Of a stretch of DNA of 64,000 nucleotides, positions 40,601-52,600 are shown in pieces. The stretch spans positions 58,025,591-58,089,590 of the forward strand of contig JAMXIF010000015.1 of NCBI GenBank assembly GCA_028583685.1, given 5' to 3'. Each line of letters begins with the position of its first letter. The first letter of the stretch is position 1. The position numbers and the translations under genes are program-made. The notes beneath the pieces were generated by a model, which worked only from the letters and a program-made list of their open reading frames with translations, was not told where the DNA came from and did not search any database. This stretch comes from Petaurus breviceps papuanus (taxonomy: Eukaryota; Chordata; Mammalia; Diprotodontia; Petauridae).

Positions 40601-43600
40601 TTTACATTTTTTTTACTCAATAGTGATTTAGAGCATTTTTTCATATGACTATAGTTAGTTTTAATTTTTTCATCTGAAAACTGCTGGTTCATATCCTTAG
40701 ACAATTATCCATTGGGAGATGACTTATATTCTTACACAGTTGACTCAGTTCTCTATATAGTTTAGAAATGAGGCCTTTATCAGAGACACCAACTATAAAA
40801 ATTATATCTCAGTTTTCTGCTACCTTCTTATCTTAGTTGCCTTGGCTTTGTGCAAAACCTTTTTAATTTAAATGTAATCAAAATTGTCCATTTTGCATTT
40901 CATAATGTTCTCTGTTTCTTGTTTGGTCATAAATCCTCTCCCATTCTCCATAGATCTGACAGGTAAACTATTCCTTGTTCTCCTAATTATATAGTCTCCT
41001 TCTCTGTGGAAGCATTTTAATTATTATTGTTTTAGATAAATCTTCATTACCTCAAAAAAGAACCATGATTTTAGCAGTGTGAGCCTTCTCTCCCCCCATG
41101 GAATGTAGCCCCTCTGTGCCCTGGTAGACTGTTTCATCATTTGCTGTTGCCAGAAGAATTCGTCACCTGGTGGCCCACATTCTGGCAGTAAACCTCTCTA
41201 ATCTTATCTAAGGTGATCCTTGGATGATAAAGCCACTACCCATTGCCAGGTCAGTACTTGAAACCTTTACAGATTGAGTAGATCAGCCAGAGCTTGGGCA
41301 TAGCTATGGGAGCCCAGGGTCACCTCCAAGTTATGATAAGGAATTGAACTTGAGTGGAAGTTGGATAAAAGCCAATTGTTGATAATACCCTAAATGTGAA
41401 ATGGGAAAGTCATAGGCTCTTAACCTTAGAAAGGACCTTAGGGATCAGATAGTCCAGGGCTTTCTGAACCTGGGCTCTGTGAACTTATTTCAGTATTTTG
41501 AAAACTATTTCAGTAACATTGACTTCCTTTATAATCTTGTATATTTTATTTAATGCGTTTAACAACATGCTTCTGAGAAGAGGTCCATAGGTTTTACCAG
41601 ACTGCCAGAGTGGTCAGAACACTAAAAAAGAAAAAAAAAAACTTGATCTAGTACAATTCCCTCATTTTGCACATTAGGAAATTAAAGTGACTTATCTTGC
41701 CTAAGGTTCCAGGAAGCATCTTTTTTTTTTAAATTCTGTTTTTTAAAGCTTTATTGATACTGTTTAAAAAAATACCAATGAAGTAATTTCTCTATATATT
41801 CTCCCCTTTCCTCACCGAATCCTACCTAGTAACAAAGGAAAACATCAGTTAAATAAAAACAGCAGAAGCACAGTTCTGACAGCATATACAGTGAATGTCT
41901 CATACCCCTGAGCCCCCCCACCTTTCATAGTCTGCCTTCCTTGACCAAGGAGAACTCATTACCCTCACAGTTCAGTTGCCCTTCATTTTTTTTTAACATG
42001 ATTGTAGCCATTTTATATATACACACATACATGCATGTGTATGTACCTGTATCAATGTGTGCATATGTATATATGTACATGTTTTTTTTTTTTTATTTTT
42101 GCTTTTTGGAGGGCAGTTAGGGTTAAGTGACTTGCCCAAAGTCACATGGCTAGTAATCGTGTCAAGTGTCTAAGTCAGATTTGAACTCAGGTCCTTCTGA
42201 CTCCAGGATCAGTGCTTTATTCACTGTGCCACCTAGCTGTCCCAGTGTGTATTATTTATATATATGTATGTGTATACACACACACACACATATGGAGAGA
42301 GAGAGTCTTTTCCTAGGTATTTTACTTCACTTTTTATCAGCTCATACATTTCAGTTTCCATGTTTCTTTGGATGATGCATCTTTAAGGTCTTTGTAGAGT
42401 GCAGTAGTCTTCCATCACACAATGGCAATTCCTTTCAGATATGGATTGGGCTAGATAGCCACTGAGATCCTTTTCAGATGGATCCCATAAAATTCTGTGA
42501 TTAGCAATTCATAGTGGCTCATGTAAATCTCAGACTTTCAGTCCTAGACTCCAGACATCATTTAGCCCACCCCCCTCCTTTTAGAGATGGAGAAACCGAT
42601 GCCCGCAGAGGTCCAATCACTTACTCAAAATTAAACAGGCAGCCACTGTCTGAGGTAGGATTTGAATCCAGGTCCTATAACTAGAAGTTAGTCTTCTTTT
42701 CAGCACATGTGCCGCAACTTGCTAGAACCGTCCCTAATTGTAGAGCTTCTATGTTGTTTCTGATTTTTGTGCCCCCCCCCCCCCATCCAGTTTGCTAGGA
42801 TTTTTCCTTTACTTTTAGTTTTCATCCTTCACTTCTATAAGATTTTGAGTTCTAAATTTTCCACCTCCCTCTCCTTTTCCCTCCTCCCTAAGATGGCATG
42901 GAATCTGATATAGGCTATACATGTATAATCATATTAAATATATTTCCACATTAGTCATGTTGTGAAAGAAGAATCAGAACAAATGAGAAAAAATATGAGA
43001 AAGAAAAAAAACAAACAAAAAAGAGAAAATAATATGCTTCAATCTACATTCGGACTCCTTAGTTCTTTCTCTGGATATAGATAGCATTTTCCATCCTGAG
43101 TCTTTTGGTATTGTCTTAGATCATTGCATTGCTGAGAAGAGCTAAGTCTATCAAAGTTGATCATCACACAATGTTGCTTTTACTATGTACAGTGTTCTTC
43201 TGGTTCTGCTCCCCCTCACTCAGCATCAGTCCATATAAGCCTTTCCAGATTTTTCTGAAATCTGCCTGCTCATCATTTCTTATAGCACAATAGTATTCCA
43301 TTACATTCATATACTACAACTTGTTCAGTCATACCCCAATTGATGGGCATCCCTTCAATGTCCAATTCTTGGCCACCACAAAAAGAGCTGCTATAAATAT
43401 TTTTGTACATGTGGGTTCTTTTTCCTTTTTTAGGATCTCTTTGGGATATGTACCTTTACTAGGATTATTTAACCTGGCTTCTTGGAACTATACTAGGGGA
43501 AATCTATCTCTGTATTTGTCTTTCTGATTTCATGTCGAGTCATGATTTGGCAGTCATGTGATGGTGTGGATTGACCACTGTATTTGAAGTCAGGAAGGCC

Positions 43601-46600
43601 TGAGTTTGAAGCCTGTCTTGGACATTTACTAGCTGTGTGACCCTGAACAAGTCTCTTAACTTCCATTCCTCAGCTGTAAAATGGAGATAGCAGTAGCTCC
43701 CAGGGAGAATCAAATGAGATCATATACTGTACATAAAACACTTTTCAAACCTTAAAGTGCTATATCAATGTTAGCTATTATTATTATTTTGTTGTACATG
43801 AACTTTTCAGTAGTTCATCACTGCTGGCTAGATTTCCTCTTTGTCACCCTTGAGGTGTTTTATTTGAATTTGGATTTCCTGTTTGTTCACTATTCCCTAT
43901 GGCTAACTTAATGTTTGTCTTTTTAGACCATTTATTTTACTTCTTAGAAAACTAAAAAGTAAACTTTCTTTTCTTTTCATAAAATATCCTTTTCTTCTCT
44001 CCTTGCTACAGCAACATGTGTGATAGCTTTCAAAGGATTTATGATTTTTTTTTTTGTTTTAGTTAGAAAAAGGTACTTTTCCCCTTTCATGTCTAGTGGG
44101 AATGTAGTTTAATATTATTTGCAAATTAGTGGGCATGGTGGAAATGTCCCTTATCTGTTTTCTCTTAGAGAACTGGCCTACTTAGATAACATGACGTAGG
44201 CTAGGATCCAAGTATAATTTAATTGAAAGTAATTCCAGTAATACCAGGCATAGAAGGAGAGTTTGGATGTCAAAATATTATAGGTGATTTGCAACCCTTT
44301 AAAATTATAGATTTTTCAGCTTTGTACACATATTCAAATAAATTTAAGATAGCTGATTTACAAATTTCATAGTGCTATTCATCTAACATTTACAAAATCA
44401 TTTTGTAGAGATGTACAGCAGATGGGTTATGTAGGAAAAAATGGTCACTTTGTCGCAGAAACCATCAATTTGAAATGAAGGCAAAATGTTGACAAGGTGA
44501 CCACATTATAAGCAGAGTACTTTGCAAATTATTTGCATGCACTCTTGGCATGATTAGGAACAAGAGTTTTTTTGTAACTCATTGGAAAAACAAAATACCA
44601 CCTGCTTTTTAATCCTTCCTATTATTTTAGCCCAATCTTAAAAGTGAATTTGAGAAAGAAAATTAAAGGAATAAAATCTGAAATGGAAAGTTTATTTCGA
44701 GGACACATAGCCTTTACCCTCAGAGCTAAAATCTTAAGTTTAAAGGTAAAAGGGAGCTAACCCAGTTGTTTTTACAGTTTTTTAAATCTTAAACACCAAA
44801 ACAATGAGCATTTCAATGTACACAGTAACACAGAAAGAAGAATTCTATGTGAAACTATAAATCTCTGTACAGCTTTATTTTCTTTTAAAGTATATAATAA
44901 TTTCAGCATTTAACTTTCCACACTATTCCTGCTTGTCTGTGCTTCTGGCCGTCCTTCTGTTTTCTTCTGTACATTAAAAAAATTACTTCAGTGACTCTTT
45001 TTATCTCTTTTTGGGGGAGTGGGTGGGTAGGTGGGTTAGGGAATGCCATCTCTGGCTATTCTCTGTTTCACTTTGAAAGAAAAGGAAAAACAAAATCTTA
45101 TGATCAGTATACATAATCAAGCAAGATAAATTTCCACATGGCCAGTGTATATGTCTTATTTGTGCCTCCAGAGTTCATCATCTCTCTCAAGAGGTAGATA
45201 GTACTCCTTGTCAATGGTCCTCTGATTGGTTATGGCATTATGCAGAATTCTGAAGGCTTACAAAGTTTGTTCTTAGAATGTTGTTGTTACTGTATAATTC
45301 TCCTGGTTCTACTTATTTTATCCTGCATCCATTCATATGAGTCACCCCTGAAACTGTCTTCATTATTTCATTATTTTGCAATGAGGCTCTACATTACATT
45401 CATGTATCATTTGTCCAGCTGTTTTTCTGTTGATAGGCAGGTATCCCTTTAGTTTCCAGTTCTTTGCTATAACTAAAAGTAATAGTACACATGGCTCCTT
45501 TTTCTCTGTATTTGATTTCGTTGAGGTACAGGCCTTGCTGTTTAGTGATTGGGCAAGGGGGAGGGCAGAGTTCCAAATTGATTTCCAGATCCAAATTGAA
45601 TCTTTCTGGCTATGCTATCAGTGCAGCACAGTGGTATCCATTTCCCGACAACCCCTCCAGCATTTGCCATTTTCCTTTTTTTGGAGTCATTTTTGGCAGT
45701 CATTTGGTGTGAAATAGAACCTCAGTGTTATTTTAATTTGCATTTATCCAGTTAATGAGTTGGAGTATTTTTTTTTAATATGGTTGATTTTTTTTTTTAT
45801 GTGAAGTACCTGTGTTTCTTCTTTTGAAAACTGCTGAGTCCCCAAGGAATTAAGTGCCTTGCCTAAATCTCCTAGGTATATTCATGTAGCAGAGCTAAAT
45901 TAGAACCTATGGTTTATTTTTGTTGGATATTTCTTCAGTCAACATGGCTCAAAATCTCTATGTTGTTTATAAGGGGCAGTCTTGAAGAGCTTCAAATACC
46001 CAATATTTTCCCAACTAGTGACCAGCCTTCTGTTGATGACCCCATCTGCACTTAAATGGATGGGTCTTTCAGATGAAGAGCTTGTAGACAATTGCCTGGC
46101 ATGTGCTTGAAGCTTGGCAGGACCTGTCAGAGCTTGTATTTCCTGGCACAGCTTTTGAGAGCCCAGTGTTGCCTTGAAACCATGGAGAGGCATGTGAGGA
46201 GGACTCTAGTTCAGAACAAAACACATGATATTGGTTTTTATTTGTATTGTACATTGTTTTCTCATATTTGCAAACTTTGTTCATTGAGTATTTTTCAAGT
46301 TACTAGTAGTGGTCTCAAACAAATCCTGGTATATTTGCAATCTAAACCAAAGGGCCTGGTGGATCACTAGTAGTGGTTGGGGAGGTGACTTTATAATATA
46401 CAAAAATGTGTTGTTTTGTATATTGCATAGGCTTTAATCCCCTCTTGGTTTTGTGTGCAACTACAGTTTAGATACCAGTCTGATAAAGATGGTTTGGGGA
46501 TCAGGATTTAAGCTAAAAACCTCTTCAAGACCTTCCTTCTCTCTTTTTTTCCAGAGCTGATGTCCTGTGAGGAGTTACATTCTATACTGCACTTAGTCCT

Positions 46601-49600
46601 CCAGGCTGGAAATATTATGAATGAGGTAAGTCCAGTTCTAAATGGAAGTGGGGCTTTTCTGCTTTGATGTGGCAATCCACAGAAGGTGCATACTGTTTCT
46701 TTGGATTTTCTCTCTTTAGGGAGGTTATGCTGGCAATGCAGTGGGTTTCAAATTGTCATCATTGCTCAAATTAGCAGACACGAAAGCAAACAAACCGGGG
46801 ATGAATCTGCTCCACTTTGTGGCTCTGGTAGGTAACAGTGATTGCTGGTGGCTCTCTGGGGCCAGGCAGAGATGCACTGGCTAGGTGACTGTCCTGTCAG
46901 GGAAGCTGTTGTCTGGGGGAGGAGGAGTACTTCCCTGCAGAGGTTTTTTAGGGAAGAGCAGGGCTTTGTAAACTGCCATACTAAGCAATTGAAAAACACA
47001 TATTAGGATTATAGTGCTCCTCCTACCCCTGGAAACCTGGGTCCTCCCCACTCTTCACCCAAGCTAAATATCCTTAAAAATGATTCTAAGTGACGGACAT
47101 CTTCTTGTTTCAGTTACATATTGTTCAGTTGTTTTTCCCTAGTGTCCGACTTTTTGATCCCGTTTGGAATTTTCTTGGCAAAGACACTGGAGTGCTTTGC
47201 CATTTCCTTCTCCAGCTCATTTTACAGATGGAGAAATTCAGGCAAACAGGGATAAGTGACTTGTCCAGGATCACTCAGCTAGTAAGTATCTGAGGCCAGA
47301 TTTGAAGTCGGGAAGATGAATCTTCCTGACTTCAGCCTAGCACTCTATGCACTGGGCCACCTAGTTGCCTAGTAAATCAGGTCATTATGTCCTTTCCAGG
47401 GGTGGGGAACCTACAGCCTTGAGGTCACATGTGACCTTCTTTTAGGGCCTTGGGCGAGGTCTTTTGTCTGAGTCCAAGTTTTACAGAACGAATCCTTTTT
47501 ATTAAAGGGATTTGTTCTGTGAGGTTTGGATTCAGTCAAAGGGCCCACATTTGAGGACCAAGAGGGCTACATGTGGCCTTGAAGGTTCCCCACCTCTGCC
47601 TTTGATTATTTCTGCTTAGATAGGGCTAAGATGGAACATGTTTCCTCTTTTTTAAAATTAAGTTTTCTTCTTGCCTTTTATTTTTAAATCAAGGCCATTT
47701 CTTCTCAACACCTTGCTTCCCCCAATAAATAGGTCCTCGTTATCAGAGAAAAACATTCACTGAAAACAAATTGTCATAGTGACTGCCCATGATGGTAGGA
47801 TATACCAGGGTCTTTTTTCATTTGTTTATCTGATGCCAAATAACCTACTTTACTCTTTTTTTCCCGCTGACTTGAACTAGTTTTGATGTCACATGCACAA
47901 CTTTCATTTTCAGAGGACAGTAATTTATTTTAGCAACATACTTGGTTGAAAAGCTCATTTTCAAGCCCTTTGAGCTATGTTCTTCTTTTAACCACAAATG
48001 GGTTGCACATGGAGGTTTCTGTCAGAGTTCTCTTGTTTCTGTTTCCCACTGACATAATCGGGATGGGTCTCTGCCCATGTAGGGTGAAGTTTCATTAGTC
48101 AGGAATTGTTCCCCTCCCACCTCCCCTCCTCCCATCATCCATCCCCAATAGGCACAGAATCCAAACACCTCCATGGTGTGCACCTTCTGTTTAAGCTTAC
48201 CCTGCAAACTGGTTTAACTGCTGCCAGATATCTTGATCATTTCAAGGCAAGTGCTTAGGTATGGGTGGCATTCAGGCAGGAAATATTGGATTCTCTTAGA
48301 AACAATGGACCCTGCTCAACCACTTCTGCTTCCTCCCATTCAGTTGTAGGGCCAAGGAATTGTATTCCATATGAGAATAAGGTGCCGATTGCTCTTAGAA
48401 GTGACAATTTACTTTTAAACTTAAGGTGTTCTGGTAAATCCTCCTAACAACATCATAGTTCACTTCCTCAGCAGAGTAACAGGGTATATATAGCAAGAAG
48501 AGAATTGTAAGAGAAGTGTTAAGGTCATTTCAAGTTTTTAGAAAAAGTTCCTTTCAAACTGTTCCTCCAGTATTGCTATAAGGCTATAAAGAGAAGAAAT
48601 TGTGTTTTTTTGTTCTAGGAAGCCCAAAAGAAAGACATTATTCTTCTGAATTTTTCTGAAAAATTACGTCATGTTCAGGATACTTCCAGGTAAGCATGGG
48701 AAGATTCTTGGAAAATTTTGAGAATTTGACTGTTTTTGTAAGATATAGAAACATGTTCCCAGTTTTTAGCATGACGTTCAAAATCTTCCAAAACACTTAT
48801 TTTGTTTATCTTTATTTGATTGGCCTATAAAAGGTCTATTTCCATGCTCCCTCCCCCTTTTTATGAATCAATGTTAAAATGTTTGCAGTTTTTTTAAAGA
48901 TTGTAAGCTCTATCTTAAAAAAAAAAAACCAAACATGACCAGTTTTAAAAATCGGATTAAGGGAGAAAAAAGTGTATTAAGAACTTCAAATCCCTCCACA
49001 CCCAAAAGGGAGCTCAGACTACATCATTCTACTCTTGTTTATACCCTCCTAATAAGGGTAGCAGCTTGGTGTAACATAGAGTTTAAAGTAAAAAAAATCT
49101 AGGGTAAAATCCCTTTCCACTATACCGCAGCATTTAAAATATTACGTTAGAAATGTGACTTGTTGAAAGAAATTTGTGTGGAATTTTTTTCCCTCTGATT
49201 GTTAAGGACATATGTTACAAAGAACATTGGTAACAAGAAGAAAGAACCAATAGCAAATTCATGATTTAGTTTTAAATTATAGCTCAGCAGTGAAGGGTTC
49301 TAGTTTGTTAAATTAGTTTATTAAACTTTAATAAATTAATTTATTAAATTAGCTTAATTGTGCCTGGGTTGCAGGAAGAAATATGTAAAAATATGTACTT
49401 AAAGTTGATCTGTTAGAAAAGTAATGCTTCTAATGAGTAAAGCAGTATTATTAGCAAAATTATGAAACTGTAAAAGGTTAAAGTTGACCAAAAGCACAAA
49501 TGATTAAAATGAAGGCAGAATGCTTGAGTTCAAACACAATTGGAGTTGACTGTAGTTGGGAAAATAGCCCCCTAATGAATACTTCAGTCTTCTTACTAGG

Positions 49601-52600
49601 ACATTAGCACTCCTCAGCTAACTTGCAGACAGAAGTTACTTTGTCCATTTATATTGAACATATGAATAGTTTTGAATACTTATGAATTAGTGATTAATTT
49701 GCTATGGGCTAGAACTCTGAAATGAGTCCAAATCTAGACATTTCCATTTAATAACTGTGTGATCCCGGGGATAAATTATTATATCTTTCTGATCCTTAGT
49801 TTTCTTATCTGTAAAATGAGCACAATTTATATTACCTACTTCACAGGGCTGTTATGAGCAGGAAAGTGTTTTCTAGTTAAAGTGCTATGAAAATATGAAC
49901 TGTCAAAATTATTATCTCTTATTGGAACTGGCATATGGTTCTTTTCTCTTTAGAATACCATTCTTGGTACAGGAAGCACTAGACTACTCTGTCTTTTACA
50001 TCTGAGGATTAATTTTTTTCTAATGTTTGCTTTTAGTGAGTAGAAGAAAGCATGGATATTCTCTGTCTCTCTATCTGTCTGCCTGTCTATCTTGGTCTCT
50101 TGTCTCTTTCTTTCTCTTTCTGTCCATTCTACTCTCTCCTGCTCTCACTACAGGGCTTGGGGAGAGTGGGAGTTGCCATTTAAAGATTTCCAGATCTTCT
50201 TGTAATAAACTATTCCAATAAATCGATGTAGTAGGCTCCCGAATTCCATGATTCTGATTGTTTGTCAGTATAGGACAAAACAGTGACATGATCTCTTTGA
50301 ACTGATTATCACTGTTTTAGATTTGTGAGGGAATCATCATCTTTTTCTTTCTCTCCCAAGAAAAAATAAACCCGCAAAAGAGCCCCACAACAAAGCATGA
50401 AAAGAAACCCACAGAGCTCTAACCACGGGGAAGGTTGTTGTTAATCACTCACCTTCTGTTTTGATAATGTTGACCAACAGGAAAAGGTCTTGTTTAATGT
50501 ACCTCTGGGACACATGATAATTCCCAAAACTTGATATTCTGGAGTCATTTCCTCATCCTAACAGCCCACTTCTCCCTTTCTTCTTTTAGATTATCTCTTG
50601 ATAACACAGAGTTGGAACTTCACTCACTGTCTGCACGGACAAGATCTCTAAAGGAAAATATCCAGCGGGATCCAGAGCTTTGTCAACAAATGAAAGCCTT
50701 TATTAAGGTTTGTTGTTAGTGGCTCTAAATTATACTTCCAACACTTCAAAAGCTCTGTGATTTCACTGACATGGCTACTCCCTGAGCCAGTACAGATCAC
50801 AGTCCTTTCAGGCTTTCCTGATTTGCTGGGGCTGAAATTACTTCATCATCTGGTGTCTGACTCTTGGTGAAAAGCTGATTTTGGTGAGCTTGATACTCAG
50901 GCGGTAATAGTCTCTTCCCAGGCCCATGTTCAAAGGAACACCAGATGTGGAGTGAAATTCCATTTCTGTCACATAATAGCTAGGTGATGTTTGGGTGAAT
51001 GATTTGACAATTCTGGGCCTTGGTTTTCTCATCTTTTAAACTGGGAGAGGGTTGGGGCAGCTAGGTGGTGCAATGAATAGAGCACTGACCCTGGAGTCAG
51101 GAGGACCTGAGTTCAAATCTGGTCTCAGACACTTAACACTTACTAGTTATGTGACCTTGGGCAAGTCACTTAACCCTAATTGCCCTGCCCTCTCCCCCTC
51201 CAAAAAGCAAAGAAATAAATTGGGAGAGGGGTAAGACTAGATTGTCTTGTGAGCTGCCTCCCATCTCTTAATCTCTTTGCTGGATTTGCCAGAACCCGCA
51301 CTCTGCTGGTGTAAATTCTGAGAATCCAGGGTCACTTTCACACTCGGATGAAGCTTTGGAGTAGGATTTTAGTGGAGGATTCAAAATTAGGTCCCTGAAT
51401 TTCAGAGTGTGTTGACACTGGTGAGAATAGCATAGGTGTGTTTGTAGAAGCAGGAGGTTTCCATTAATGTTTCTTTCCCAGGACAGGAAAGAGAATGTTT
51501 ATTCTAGTACATATTGTCCTAAGTGCCTATATGCCTAGTACCTATATTCCTCAGGAAAAAAAAAAAACTTCCATGGGCAGCTAGGTGGTGCAGTGACTAG
51601 AGCACCAGCCCAGGAGTCAGAAGGACCTGAGTTCAAATCTAGACTCAGACACTTGACACATTTACTAGCCATGTGACCTTGGGCAAGTCAACCCCAATTA
51701 CCCTGCCTTTCCCCATCAAAAACAAACAAAAAAACTTCCCCTCAGCCCCACAAGTGGTTTATTCTCTTCCCAATAGAAAGTATTAGATAATAGCTCACAT
51801 TTAGATAGTACTTTAAAGTTTCCAAAATGCTTTGCCTACATTATCTCATTTGATCCTGAGAAAGCCCAAGAGAAGAAGAGTGATTTTAGGAAAGATTTGT
51901 CAGAGTTTAGATTTGAACATCATTCTTTGCATGAATCCACTGCTTTGAACGTCAGTCAGATTTCAGTCCTGCCACATCTGTGCCTGCGTGTTTTTGTCCT
52001 CATTTGGTTTGTCAGCTTTTAAATTAAATCACAGGGGCGGCTAAGTGGCACAGTGAATAGAGTACCGGCCCTGGAGTCAGAAGGACCTGGGTTCGGATCC
52101 AGCCTCAGACAAACACACAAAAAACTAGCTGTGTGACCTTGGGCAAGTCACTTAACCTCAATTGCCCTCCAAAAAGCAAAAAAATAAATCAAAGATCATA
52201 GTATATATATGTTTTTTTCTTACTTCCTTTTAAAAATTCAGAACTTAAAAAAAAGCAAATAAAATTAGCATTTCCATATACATTGAAGAACAGAAAGAGA
52301 AGGATGAAACTGCACAATTCTGTTGTGGAATATAGGACATCAGAGAGCTTCTAGTTGGGCCCAGTGAGGTGAGCTAGAAGAGGAGATTTATGTTTGGGGT
52401 CACTCAGGTCTTAAGTAGAAGAGCCAGATTAGGATCCAGGTTATCTGCTTCCATATCCAATGTTCATTCTACCTAATATTGACGCTTAGGCTAAGATTTT
52501 GGACTATAGATGAAAAACTATAGACCTTGGAGTTCAATTACTCCTTATTTAACAGATGAGGAAATTCAGGCCAAGGAAAGTTGGCTAAATTGTTTATTGT

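Larger units (their letters stand above)
39575..46554 (+). other. FHDC1 intron 5 (7.0 kb)
   Basis: It is dominated by four antisense L1 3' fragments plus SINE, MIR and hAT pieces. About 41000-41420, 43800-44770 and 45840-46554 show no recognised element or gene. Confidence 0.85.
46828..48618 (+). other. FHDC1 intron 7 (1.8 kb)
   Basis: It holds an RTE-tailed SINE and a palindromic hAT element. About 47640-48618 shows no recognised element. Open frames at 48022-48447 have no recognisable family. Confidence 0.85.

Noticed and set aside
45939-46370. Three overlapping open frames of 71-92 codons in intron 5
   Set aside because: They run on both strands through the same DNA, with no domain, no splice support and no consistent codon pattern.
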